DNA of 64,000 nucleotides. It comes from Gammaproteobacteria bacterium (GTDB lineage Bacteria > Pseudomonadota > Gammaproteobacteria > Steroidobacterales > Steroidobacteraceae). How positions within the stretch are numbered: position 1 is the stretch's first letter; each line of letters opens with the position of its first letter. The DNA is taken from NCBI GenBank assembly GCA_003164785.1, contig PLUE01000069.1, positions 186,001 through 250,000 of the forward strand. Reading direction: 5' to 3'. Below the pieces are notes generated by a model. That model was not told where the DNA came from, did not search any database, and saw only the letters and a program-made list of their open reading frames with translations. A program made the translations under genes and the position numbers. This document shows, in pieces, positions 43,331 through 52,519 of the stretch.

Positions 43331-45823
43331 TTGAGTGACCGCGAGTTACATTCGCAGTGGGTGATGGCCAGGCGGGCTGTCGCGCGAAAGTATTTGATTT
43401 TATTCGCTTTCCTGATAGCAACTTTCCTGGTAGCACCCACCGTCGCCCTTTGCGAAGGCCTCGGCGCCGAGGCTGCGCCCGCGGTACCGGAACCCTGGGC
43501 CGTGGTCCAGCACTATTGCACCGACTGTCATAACGCCGTGGATTGGGCCGGCGGCGTGGCATACGACACCATGGCGCCGGATGCGATCGCCGAAGATGGG
43601 CGCGTGTGGGAGGCGGCGCTGCGTAAGCTGCGCGTCAGGCTTATGCCGCCCCCGGACAAGCCTCAGCCGAGTCAGGCGCAGCTCGACCAGCTGTCCGGCT
43701 GGCTGCAGACCAAGCTGGACGAGAGCAAGAGTTCGCCTCGTGCCGCCTACGTCCCGGTGGAGCGACTCAACCGCACGGAGTACGCCAATGCCGTCCGCAC
43801 GCTGTTGGGCGTCGAGATCAAGGTCAAGGATCTGCTGCCTCCGGAGATCGAAGTCGGCGGCTTCGACAAAGTTGCCGCGGCGTTGAACGTTTCGCCGGCA
43901 TTCCTCGAGGAGTACGTCACCGCCGCACGGATCGTGGCGGGAATTGCGGTGGGTGACCCCAAGCCTAAGCTGGGCAGCACCCACTATCCCGCGCCGACCG
44001 GCCTGGATGGGTTTCAGGACGCTTACGTGGAGGGGATGCCGCCGGGCAGTCGTGGCGGCATGAGGTTCCGGCACAACTTTCCCGCGGACGGCGAGTACCG
44101 CCTCACGGTCAAGGACCTCGATATCGGGCTGTACCCGCGTGCCGCGGAGACGCGCAGCACGCTCCTGATCCTCATCGATGACCGGGAGGTATTTCGCCAT
44201 GACGTGGGCGGCCCCGAGGATCTCGCGCTGGTCGATCAGAAGGGCGCCGATGGGCGCACCGAGCTGATGAAGCGGTTCGCGAATATTCCCGCCCCGGTCA
44301 AAGCCGGAGACCACGACATCGTCATCACGTTCGTCGAGCGCTCGCGCGCCGAGTCGGACGAGCCGGTCTCTGGGGGCGGCATGGGCTTCGGCTCCGTGTT
44401 TGGCGGACTGCGCATTCCGCGCCTGCTCGACGGCGTGGATGTCGCCGGGCCCTACGGGGCGACGAGCCTTTCGGCAACGGCGAGTCGTACGAAGATCTTC
44501 ATCTGCCAACCTGGCACCCCCGAGGAGGAGCCTGCCTGCGCGCAGCGCATCACGGAAAACCTTGCGCGTCGCGCCTTCCGCCGGCCCCTCGAGCAGAGTG
44601 ACATCGACCGGCTGATGCCGTTCTATCGGGCGGGCCGCAAGCAGGGCGGTACCTTCGATGCGGGCATCAAGCAGATGATTGCGGCGGTGCTCGCCAGCCC
44701 GGACTTCCTCTATAGGACGGTGATACCGCCGCACGGCGCCGTGGCCGGACAGGCATACCCCCTGAGCGACATCGAGCTGGCCTCGCGCCTGTCGTTCTTC
44801 CTCTGGTGCGACATACCGGATGACCAACTGCTGGCGCTGGCGTCTGCCGGGAAGCTGAGCGATCGGAACGTGCTCGACGCTCAGGTGCGGCGCATGCTCG
44901 CCGACCCACGCGCCGGTTCGCTCGTCACCAGCTTCGCGATCAAGTGGCTCGACCTGGACAAGCTCGATTCGGTGGCTCCCGATCCTCAGTTATTTCCGGC
45001 CTTCACGCCTGCGCTGCGCGCGGACTTCATGAAGGAGTCCGAGCTCTTCCTGCGCAGCGTGCTGCTCGACGACCGGAATGTCGTGACGTTGCTGAACGGC
45101 AACTACACGTATCTGAACGAGCGGCTCGCGCGGCATTATGGAATCCAGACCGTGCGCGGACCGCAGTTCCGGCGCGTGCAACTCGACGACGAGGCGCGCT
45201 TCGGTTTGCTCGGCAAGGGCGCCGTTCTGATGCGCACCTCGTACGGAGATCGCACCTCACCGGTGCTGCGGGGATCTTGGATCCTGGGCAAGCTGCTCGG
45301 CACGCCGCCGACACCGCCGCCGCCGGCCATCGTCATCGATCTGGGGATTCACGAGGGCCAGAAGCCGAAGTCGTTGCGCGAGCGCCTCGAGATGCACCGG
45401 GTGGACAGCAGCTGCGCCCATTGTCACGGGGTCATCGATCCGCTGGGGGTCGCACTGGAGAACTATGACGCCATCGGACAGTGGCGGGTGGTCGATCGAG
45501 AGGCCAAACAGCCGATCGATGCGAGCGTGACTCTTCCCGATCATGTCGCGGTCACCGGGGTCAACGGTCTGCGCCGCGATCTGCTCCAGCATCCCGAGCA
45601 GTTCGTGCAGGCGATGACCGAAAAGCTGATGATGTATGCCCTCGGTCGCGAACTCGAATACGGCGACATCCCGCAGGTGCGCGCCATCGTGCGCGCGTCG
45701 GCCAAGGACGATTACCGCTTCTCCTCGCTCGTGCTGGGCGTCGTGGAGAGCGATACGTTTCATCTGCAAACTGAACCCAGCGCCAAGAAACCCGTGGATA
45801 CCAAACTGGCCGCCGTTCCCTAG
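43331..45823 (+). CDS. DUF1592-type multidomain cytochrome (PSD1-like)
   Basis: Exported protein of about 830 residues of the DUF1587/1592/1588/1585 family common in Planctomycetes and Steroidobacter-like bacteria. A hydrophobic signal (LILFAFLIATFLVAPTVALC) leads to a first haem-type motif YCTDCHN, the VERLNRTEYANAVRTLLG (DUF1587) segment, a carbohydrate-binding-like middle, LASRLSFFLWCDIPDD (DUF1592), RTSPVLRGSWILGKLLG (DUF1588), a second motif CAHCHGVIDPLG and a C-terminal MMYALGRELEYGD (DUF1585). TTG 43331 follows GGGGG at good spacing; ATG 43364 is the alternative. Function in the family is unknown; it is encoded with a DUF1552 partner, as is usual. Confidence 0.92.
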   Translation: MSDRELHSQWVMARRAVARKYLILFAFLIATFLVAPTVALCEGLGAEAAPAVPEPWAVVQHYCTDCHNAVDWAGGVAYDTMAPDAIAEDGRVWEAALRKLRVRLMPPPDKPQPSQAQLDQLSGWLQTKLDESKSSPRAAYVPVERLNRTEYANAVRTLLGVEIKVKDLLPPEIEVGGFDKVAAALNVSPAFLEEYVTAARIVAGIAVGDPKPKLGSTHYPAPTGLDGFQDAYVEGMPPGSRGGMRFRHNFPADGEYRLTVKDLDIGLYPRAAETRSTLLILIDDREVFRHDVGGPEDLALVDQKGADGRTELMKRFANIPAPVKAGDHDIVITFVERSRAESDEPVSGGGMGFGSVFGGLRIPRLLDGVDVAGPYGATSLSATASRTKIFICQPGTPEEEPACAQRITENLARRAFRRPLEQSDIDRLMPFYRAGRKQGGTFDAGIKQMIAAVLASPDFLYRTVIPPHGAVAGQAYPLSDIELASRLSFFLWCDIPDDQLLALASAGKLSDRNVLDAQVRRMLADPRAGSLVTSFAIKWLDLDKLDSVAPDPQLFPAFTPALRADFMKESELFLRSVLLDDRNVVTLLNGNYTYLNERLARHYGIQTVRGPQFRRVQLDDEARFGLLGKGAVLMRTSYGDRTSPVLRGSWILGKLLGTPPTPPPPAIVIDLGIHEGQKPKSLRERLEMHRVDSSCAHCHGVIDPLGVALENYDAIGQWRVVDREAKQPIDASVTLPDHVAVTGVNGLRRDLLQHPEQFVQAMTEKLMMYALGRELEYGDIPQVRAIVRASAKDDYRFSSLVLGVVESDTFHLQTEPSAKKPVDTKLAAVP

Positions 45824-45840
45824 GCGACCGGAGGACAGAC

Positions 45841-47190
45841 GTGTACCTGACCAAGAAATTCATCTCCCGCCGCCTGGCGCTCAAGGGCCTCGGCGTCGCC
45901 GTCGGCCTGCCGCTTCTCGACGCGATGATTCCGGCGGCGACCGCGCTGTCGAACACCGCCGCGGCGCCCAAGGTGCGTGTCGGATTCTTCTATATCCCGC
46001 ATGGCGCGATCATGTTCAACACCGCACTCGGACCGTCGGCGGACAAATGGACGCCGAGCGGCGCCGGGGCGGACTTCAAGCTGAGCCACATCCTGGAGCC
46101 CCTCGAAAAGCACAAGCGCTACGTGGCATCCTTCGGCAATCTCGAGAATGCCGCGAGTGCGGGCTCCGTGCACACCATCAATCCGGCGACGTGGCTGAGC
46201 TGCGTCAAACCGGACCCGTCGGCGGCCGGCGCGAAGATGGCGACCACCCTCGACCAGATCATCGCGAGCCGCATCGGCCAGGACACGCCGCTCCCCTCCC
46301 TGGAAGTGGCGTCGGAAACGACCATCCAGGCCGCGGCCTGCAACGGGGCGGGCGGCGCATGTTATTACAGTTCGACGGTCTCGTTCCGCAACGCGACCTC
46401 GCCGCTGCCCATGGAGTACAACCCGCGCAAGGTGTTCATCCAGCTGTTCGGCGAAGGCGACACGGCCGAGGAGCGCGCCGCGCTTCTACAGCAGGAACGC
46501 AGCATTCTGGACCTCATTTCCGAGCGTACACAGGAACTCTCGGGACAGCTCGGCGCGAGCGATCGATCCATCTTGAGCAATCACCTCGAGGCGGTGCGCG
46601 AGATCGAACGGCGCGTGCAGAAAGCGGATGCGGGGAATCTGAAGGACGTGAAGCTGCCCATCGCTCCCGCGGGGGAGCTCGAGTCGTTCGATGCGCAGGT
46701 GAAGCTCATGTTCGACCTGGTCGCCCTGGCGTATCAGGCGAACCTGACGCGGGTCGCCTCGTACATCATGGTGGCCGAGGGCACCAATCGCACCTACAAC
46801 CACATCGGCGTTCCTGACGCCTTTCATCCCTTGTCGCATCACGCCAACGACGCCGACAAGATCGATCGTCTGGTGAAGATCCAGCGCTACCACGTCGAGC
46901 GCTTCGCGGCATTTCTCGACAAGCTGGCGGCGATCAACGAAGGCGAGAATTCCGCGCTGGACAATTCGCTCTTCCTGTATGGCTCGAACATGAGCAACAG
47001 CGATCGTCACAGCAACTATCCGCTTCCGGCGATCCTCGTGGGCGGCGGCGCCGGCAAGCTGAAGGGAGGGCAACACGTGGTCCTTCCGCAGCACACCCCG
47101 CTCGCCAACCTGCATCTCACCGTGCTCAACAAGGTTGGCATCGCCCAGGAGCGCTTTGCGGACAGCACCGGCTTGATCACGCAGGTTTGA
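45841..47190 (+). CDS. DUF1552 Tat-exported protein
   Basis: A 449-residue protein with a twin-arginine signal (FISRRLALKGLGVAVGLPLLDAM). The DUF1552 pattern is clear: RVGFFYIPHGAIM, WLSCVKPDPSAAG, YNPRKVFIQLFGEGDT, SILDLISERTQEL and FLYGSNMSNSDRHSNYPLPAILVGG. The fold is related to alkaline-phosphatase-like DUF1501 proteins. GTG 45841 has GGAGGA upstream. It follows the DUF1592 gene by 17 bases, forming the standard pair. Folded in the cytoplasm before export, it probably carries a cofactor or metal; function is unknown. Confidence 0.93.
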   Translation: MYLTKKFISRRLALKGLGVAVGLPLLDAMIPAATALSNTAAAPKVRVGFFYIPHGAIMFNTALGPSADKWTPSGAGADFKLSHILEPLEKHKRYVASFGNLENAASAGSVHTINPATWLSCVKPDPSAAGAKMATTLDQIIASRIGQDTPLPSLEVASETTIQAAACNGAGGACYYSSTVSFRNATSPLPMEYNPRKVFIQLFGEGDTAEERAALLQQERSILDLISERTQELSGQLGASDRSILSNHLEAVREIERRVQKADAGNLKDVKLPIAPAGELESFDAQVKLMFDLVALAYQANLTRVASYIMVAEGTNRTYNHIGVPDAFHPLSHHANDADKIDRLVKIQRYHVERFAAFLDKLAAINEGENSALDNSLFLYGSNMSNSDRHSNYPLPAILVGGGAGKLKGGQHVVLPQHTPLANLHLTVLNKVGIAQERFADSTGLITQV

Positions 47191-47195
47191 CTTGA

Positions 47196-48125
47196 ATGAA
47201 AATGGATCGCAGGTCGATGCTGAAGGTTGGTGGATCCGCTCTGGCGGCGGCGCTGTTGGCGCCATACGCACGCGCCGGGACCGATGCGACCGTTCCCGGC
47301 ACGCAGCGCCTGAATGACCGGTTGGTCGTCGTGAGCGGCGTCGGATGCAACGTGCTGGCGCTGAGCGGTCCCGATGGGCTCACGCTGGTCGATTGCGGTG
47401 CGCCGGCCCATACCTCGGGTCTTCTCGCGCAACTTCGCGAGCTGCCGGGTGGAAAGCACGTTCAGACCCTGTTCAACACCCACTGGCACTCGGACCAGAC
47501 CGGTGCGAACGATGTGTTCGGCAAGGCGGGCGCGCAGATCATTGCGCACGAGAAGACCCGTTTATGGCTCGCGACCGACCACTACGTCGCCGCCGAGGAC
47601 CGATACGAAAAGGCCCGCGCGAAGGTGGCTCAGCCGACGAAATCGTTTTACACCACCGGATCCCTGACCGCCGGCCAGGAGCGGATCGACTATGGCTACC
47701 TGATCGAGGCGCATACCGCCGGCGACTGTTACGTCTACTGCCGCGATTCGAACGTGCTCGCCGTGGGTCATGCCGCATCCCCGGAGCGCGATCCCGAATT
47801 CGACTGGTTCGCCGGCGGTTGGATCGGTGGTCGACTCGATTCACTCGCATTGCTCGTCAAGCTCAGCGACGAACAAACCCGGGTCGTTCCAGCGTTCGGT
47901 CCCGTCATCGGGCGGGCGGAACTCAAGGCGGAACTCGATCTCCTGCAGCAGGTTTACGATCGATCGGTCGACTATCTGCGCAAGGGCTTCAGCGACAAGG
48001 ACATGCTGAACGCGGGCGTGATGCAGGGGCTGCCCCGGACATGGGCGGATCCGCCGGCATTCATGTATTCGGTCTGCAAGGGCCTGTGGGCCCATCACAA
48101 CATGCTTACTCACGACATCGTCTAG
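47196..48125 (+). CDS. Tat-exported MBL-fold metallo-hydrolase
   Basis: A 309-residue protein with twin-arginine signal DRRSMLKVGGSALAAALLA. The metal motif is THWHSDQTG, i.e. HxHxDQ, where Gln replaces the second His of the usual HxHxDH; further ligands would be HTAGDCYV and GHAASPERDPEFD. The C-terminal part (WIGGRLDSLALLV, RVVPAFGPVIGRAEL) matches the remnant at 8328-8648, so this is its intact paralogue. The variant metal site is shared by a subgroup found near DUF1592 and PQQ genes. It starts five bases after the DUF1552 gene. The substrate is unknown. Confidence 0.9.
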   Translation: MKMDRRSMLKVGGSALAAALLAPYARAGTDATVPGTQRLNDRLVVVSGVGCNVLALSGPDGLTLVDCGAPAHTSGLLAQLRELPGGKHVQTLFNTHWHSDQTGANDVFGKAGAQIIAHEKTRLWLATDHYVAAEDRYEKARAKVAQPTKSFYTTGSLTAGQERIDYGYLIEAHTAGDCYVYCRDSNVLAVGHAASPERDPEFDWFAGGWIGGRLDSLALLVKLSDEQTRVVPAFGPVIGRAELKAELDLLQQVYDRSVDYLRKGFSDKDMLNAGVMQGLPRTWADPPAFMYSVCKGLWAHHNMLTHDIV

Positions 48126-48131
48126 ACACCC

Positions 48132-49700
48132 ATGCGCCTATTGATGACACTTTTTCTGATGCTGGCGGCCGGGAGCGCGGCGGCCGTTCCGTTGCTCGCC
48201 GATACACTGCAGGGGGGCGATCGGGCAGCCGCGCTCAAGATGGTGAACGCCGGCGCGGACGTGAATGCGCCTCAGCCCGATGGGACGACGCCCCTGCATT
48301 GGGCGGCTTATCAAAACGATGCCGAACTCGTCAAGGTGCTCCTGGCCCATGGCGCAAAACCCGATGTCGACAATTCACTGGGCTCCGCGCCGCTGGCGGA
48401 AGCGGTCAAGGTGGCCAATGCCGAGATCGTGGGTCTGCTCCTGAAAGCGGGTGCCAACGTCGACGCCGCCAATGCCGACGGCGAGACGGCGCTGATGCTC
48501 GCGTCTCGCAACGGCATCGTGCCCATCGCGCAACTCCTTCTGCGTCACGGAGCGAACGTCAATGCCCGCGAGGCTTGGCGGGGGCAGACGGCCCTCATGT
48601 GGGCGGCAGCCGAGAAGCAGCCCGAGATCGTCGAACTCCTGTTGGCTCGCCACGCCACCGTCAACATTCGCGCCTCATCGACCGACTGGGGTAATCAGAT
48701 CACCTCCGAGCCCCGGGCGCAGTATCGTCCCACCGGGGGCATGACCCCGCTGATCTACGCGGCACGGTCGGGTTGCGAGCGGTGCGCGCAGGCTCTATTG
48801 AAGGCGGGCGCGGACGTCAACCTGCCGAATCCCGACGGCATCACGCCGCTCATGACGGCGCTCGACAACCTCCATTACGACCTCGCGAAGTATCTCCTCG
48901 AGCGCGGTGCGAATCCGCATCTGTGGGACTGGTGGGGTCGCACGGCGCTCTACATTGCGGTCGACATGCATTCCTATCCGAACTCCCGCGCCGCCTTCGC
49001 CGGGCCGCGCGTGAGAATCGAGGTGACCGACAAGGCCACCGCCATCGACATCATGAACATGCTGTTCGCCGCCGGTGTCAATCCGAATCCGCAGCTCTTG
49101 ATGCACCGGCCCGGACGCGGCGGCAATACCGCGCGCTTCGTCGAAAACCTCCTGACCACGGGTGCGACGCCGCTTCTGCGCGCGGCGGTGGCCCAGGATG
49201 AGGAGGCGGCGCAGGTGTTGCTGGATCACGGTGCGCTCGTCGATCTGCCGAATGTCATGGGGGTGACGCCCTTGATGGCGGCGTCCGGGATCGGCATCTC
49301 CATCCAGGATCCCCGCCCGCTGTTCGACGGGGACATGCAAGGCAGGGCGCTCGCCACTCTCGAGGTGCTCGTCAAGGCCGGAGCCGACGTCAACGCCCGA
49401 ATCCTGGACACCAGCACCCACACCGCGCGCATCGCGCGGCCGAGCACCATGACGGATCGCCAAGGCGAGACCGCGCTCTTTGGTCCGGTGATCTGGAGCT
49501 GGCCCCGGGTCGCGAAATTCCTGCTCGATCACGGCGCCAGGGCCGACATCACCGATGCCGCGGGGAAGGCTCCTCTCGATGTCTTGAAGGGCGATGTCAA
49601 TGGACGCAACCACGAGGCTGACGCCGAACTCGCCGCACTCATCAACGACGCCAGTACCGGCAAGCCTTCCGGGTCCTCGCCGCAGACACCGCCGGGCTGA
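48132..49700 (+). CDS. exported ankyrin-repeat protein
   Basis: A 522-residue protein with a signal peptide (MRLLMTLFLMLAAGSAAA) followed by about ten ankyrin repeats, e.g. DGTTPLHWAAYQNDAELVKVLLAHGAKPD, split here as DGTTPLHWAAYQND and AELVKVLLAHGAKPD, and ADGETALMLASRNG. Some linkers are longer than the 33-residue unit. Periplasmic ankyrin proteins act as scaffolds or inhibitors. It starts six bases after the MBL gene, so the four genes DUF1592-DUF1552-MBL-ankyrin form one operon; the ankyrin protein may hold the exported complex together, which is inference. Confidence 0.92.
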   Translation: MRLLMTLFLMLAAGSAAAVPLLADTLQGGDRAAALKMVNAGADVNAPQPDGTTPLHWAAYQNDAELVKVLLAHGAKPDVDNSLGSAPLAEAVKVANAEIVGLLLKAGANVDAANADGETALMLASRNGIVPIAQLLLRHGANVNAREAWRGQTALMWAAAEKQPEIVELLLARHATVNIRASSTDWGNQITSEPRAQYRPTGGMTPLIYAARSGCERCAQALLKAGADVNLPNPDGITPLMTALDNLHYDLAKYLLERGANPHLWDWWGRTALYIAVDMHSYPNSRAAFAGPRVRIEVTDKATAIDIMNMLFAAGVNPNPQLLMHRPGRGGNTARFVENLLTTGATPLLRAAVAQDEEAAQVLLDHGALVDLPNVMGVTPLMAASGIGISIQDPRPLFDGDMQGRALATLEVLVKAGADVNARILDTSTHTARIARPSTMTDRQGETALFGPVIWSWPRVAKFLLDHGARADITDAAGKAPLDVLKGDVNGRNHEADAELAALINDASTGKPSGSSPQTPPG

Positions 49701-49736
49701 GACTGCGACGGGCCCAGACTGTGCGGTCCCCGGCGA

Positions 49737-52376
49737 TCAGAGGAACTTGTAGCCGAACGACACACCCAGCACGCGCGGCCGAAGCGGGGTCTGCTCCACG
49801 ATGAATTGATCGGTGCTGGTGAACGTGGCCGCGTTCGAGTTGCTCAGGTTTTCACCGAAGAACATGACGTTCCAGGCGTCCTTCGCGATCCCGACCGACG
49901 CGGCGATCGTCGTGTACGCGGGATTCTCGAATCGCAAGCGGGAGGTCGAGATGGTGCCGGCGCCCGCGTAGGTCGGGTTCGAGCCGGCCTGCGTGAACGA
50001 GTGGCCGGTGTGCGAGGCGCCGAATTGGACGAACGAGTTGTAATCATTGAACGACCATTCGTAGCGTCCGCGCAAACTGAACTGCAACGGCGGGGAGTTG
50101 GCGGTGGGCGAGCCCACCGGTCCGAACGGATTGGTGATGGCGGAACAGTCGGTGCCGCCAGCGCCGCAAACCTGCGTGATGGCGTGTCCGTAATTGGCGC
50201 TGCCCGGAGAGTTGTCGATGAGCGCCGGCGAATTGGTCTGTTGACTGCGATTCCAGGAGGCGGCGCCTTGCAGGGTCAATCCGCTGATCACGCGCGCAAC
50301 CATCGAGGTCTCGATTCCCTTGACCAGAAAGTTCTGGCCGTTGGTGTTGTAGAACAGATTGCCGACCAGGCCGGGGTCGAAGAAGGAGATTTGCACATTG
50401 TTCCAGTTTTCGCGGTAGACGGAGCCGTTCCACTGGAAGCGATGATCGAAGAATTCCGTTTTCCAGCCGAGCTCGTTGTTCGTGAGCTTGTCCGAGTCGT
50501 ACGATTTTGGGATGAGGTACTGGTCCAGACCGTCGGGGCCGAGAATGTGCGGAGTTCCGCCGTTCTGATTGAAACCACCCGGCCTGAATCCCTGGGACCA
50601 GGTGTAGTACACCATGGAATCCGGCGTGATGTGCCAGGAGAGATTGGCGCGGCTCTTGAAGCCGGTTTCCGTGTCGCTGAGGTGTTGGGAGTCGAGATTG
50701 TACGAGGCAGCCGACGTGCAGCCGCCGGCCGGTGTTCCCCCCTCATAGCAGTCGAAACTCGACATCACGCTGCCCTTGTACGAGTTCTCGAACATGAAAT
50801 GACGCGTTCCCAAGGTGAAAATGAGCGTCTTGGGAATCAAGTCGATGTCGGTCGAGGCGAAGAATGCCGTCTGCTTGGTTTCGCGCCGCGTGTCCTGATA
50901 GAACGAGGCCGAGTACGGTTGGACGCCCGGATTGGTGACCGTAGTGCCGGGGAAAGTGCCGACGTTGGTGAAGCAGCCGGTGGCGAGTTCCGCGGTGCAT
51001 TCAGGGACGCTCTTGTACATCCAGGAGGTCTGATCGAACAGCTTGTTGTCCTCGTAGAAGGCGCCCACGATGCCGCGGATCCGCCAATCGTCCGGGGTGC
51101 TCAGGCGGATTTCATGCTGCATGTGCTGATTCTGCTCGTCCGACTGCCACGAGGCGCTCGGTGAGAAGCAAGTCGGCGTCAGACCGGCCTTGCCGTAGCA
51201 CTGATAATAGTCGGCATAGACGCCGCGCGAATAGTTGGTGTAATCACCCGCCTGTTCCACGTGGCGCACCAGATAGCCGCCCGTATAGACGGCCTTCAGC
51301 AGACCGATCCGGCCGTCGATCGTCAATGCGGTGTTTTCGAACTTGTCCTTGTCATAGGCTGGATTGAACATCGTGACCTCGAGCGGCGCGAGGGCGGCGC
51401 CATCCGAGGCGTTGGGCTGCTGGTAGAAGACGCCCGACGAATGCATGTCCTGGTAGCTTTGCGCCAGCAGGATGTCCCAGTCATCGTTGATCTTGTAGAG
51501 GAGCTCGGCCCGAATGCCCTGGTAGGTCACGGGATTGATGGCCTGTCCCACGAGATTGCCGTTGTTGATCGAGGGGCTGCCGGGCGGCACGCAGAAGCCG
51601 TTGTTGGGCATGCCGTCGGGACAGGCGCCGCCGACCGCCGGATAGCCGGCATAACTGATGCCGATGTCGGTGTTCTTGCGCGTGAACGTTCCCGGCACGT
51701 TGTTGATGTAGCCGCCGCGCGCATCGTCATAGATGACCGCCCGTACGGCCACATGCTCGGCGACCAGCGGCAGATTCAGCACCGCCGTGGCGTCGGAGTT
51801 CGGATCCCCATGGGCCGTCGTGCCATAGCCCGCCTTGACGTTCGCCTCGGTGACGTCGATCTTGGGCTCGTTGGTGATGTAGCGAATCACGCCCGCCTCG
51901 GCGCCGGAGCCGAACAGCGTGCCCTGGGGACCTTCGAGCACCTCGATTCGATTGAGGTCGGCGGCGTAGATGTCGAGATTGCGGTTCGGCAACTGGGCCG
52001 ATTGATTGTCGAGATAGATGGCGACGTTGGGGAACAATCCGGTGGCGGAGCTGCCCTGGCTCGCCTGGGAACCGGCGCTCAAGCCCCGCATGAAGACTTC
52101 GCTCTGGCCCGGGCCGTTGTTGGCCGCTGTCACGTTGGGCAAATACTTGATGTAGTCGTCGAAAGTCGTGATGTTGAGCTGCTGCAGCGTTTGTGCGGTG
52201 AAGGCCTGCATCGAAATGGGGACGTCCTGCATGCTCTCGGTGCGTCGCGTCGCCGTGACGGTGATTTCCTCGAGCCCTTCGCTGCTTGTTCCCGTATCGG
52301 CGGTCGCCGCCAGTACCCGCGCGCAGGAGATGCCGCTCAAAATGGCCGCGATGGCATACGAAAGCTTTGAATTCAT
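49737..52376 (-). CDS. TonB-dependent outer-membrane receptor
   Basis: Receptor of 879 residues, convergent with the ankyrin gene. ATG 52376 has GAGAGGGA eight bases upstream and opens a signal peptide (LSYAIAAILSGISCARVLA). It has TonB-box-like GLEEITVTATRR, plug motifs NVAIYLDNQSAQLPNR and IEVLEGPQGTLFGSGAEAGVIRY, and a barrel ending VLGVSFGYKFL. The C-terminal residue is Leu after Phe, slightly unusual but accepted in the family. The plug closely parallels that of the receptor at 35200. Substrate unknown; placement next to an exported oxidation operon suggests an organic ligand. Confidence 0.95.
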   Translation of the reverse strand: MNSKLSYAIAAILSGISCARVLAATADTGTSSEGLEEITVTATRRTESMQDVPISMQAFTAQTLQQLNITTFDDYIKYLPNVTAANNGPGQSEVFMRGLSAGSQASQGSSATGLFPNVAIYLDNQSAQLPNRNLDIYAADLNRIEVLEGPQGTLFGSGAEAGVIRYITNEPKIDVTEANVKAGYGTTAHGDPNSDATAVLNLPLVAEHVAVRAVIYDDARGGYINNVPGTFTRKNTDIGISYAGYPAVGGACPDGMPNNGFCVPPGSPSINNGNLVGQAINPVTYQGIRAELLYKINDDWDILLAQSYQDMHSSGVFYQQPNASDGAALAPLEVTMFNPAYDKDKFENTALTIDGRIGLLKAVYTGGYLVRHVEQAGDYTNYSRGVYADYYQCYGKAGLTPTCFSPSASWQSDEQNQHMQHEIRLSTPDDWRIRGIVGAFYEDNKLFDQTSWMYKSVPECTAELATGCFTNVGTFPGTTVTNPGVQPYSASFYQDTRRETKQTAFFASTDIDLIPKTLIFTLGTRHFMFENSYKGSVMSSFDCYEGGTPAGGCTSAASYNLDSQHLSDTETGFKSRANLSWHITPDSMVYYTWSQGFRPGGFNQNGGTPHILGPDGLDQYLIPKSYDSDKLTNNELGWKTEFFDHRFQWNGSVYRENWNNVQISFFDPGLVGNLFYNTNGQNFLVKGIETSMVARVISGLTLQGAASWNRSQQTNSPALIDNSPGSANYGHAITQVCGAGGTDCSAITNPFGPVGSPTANSPPLQFSLRGRYEWSFNDYNSFVQFGASHTGHSFTQAGSNPTYAGAGTISTSRLRFENPAYTTIAASVGIAKDAWNVMFFGENLSNSNAATFTSTDQFIVEQTPLRPRVLGVSFGYKFL

Positions 52377-52519
52377 GCTGCATCCCTCTCGACTGTTGTT
52401 TTTTTGTGCCACCAATAGGTTACCACAGCGGCATTGGATTATTTCTAGCACCAATCGCGGCACGGAGCAATTGCGCCGCGGATTTTCGGTCAAGAGTCCC
52501 GCGTCCCCGACGCGCCGGC

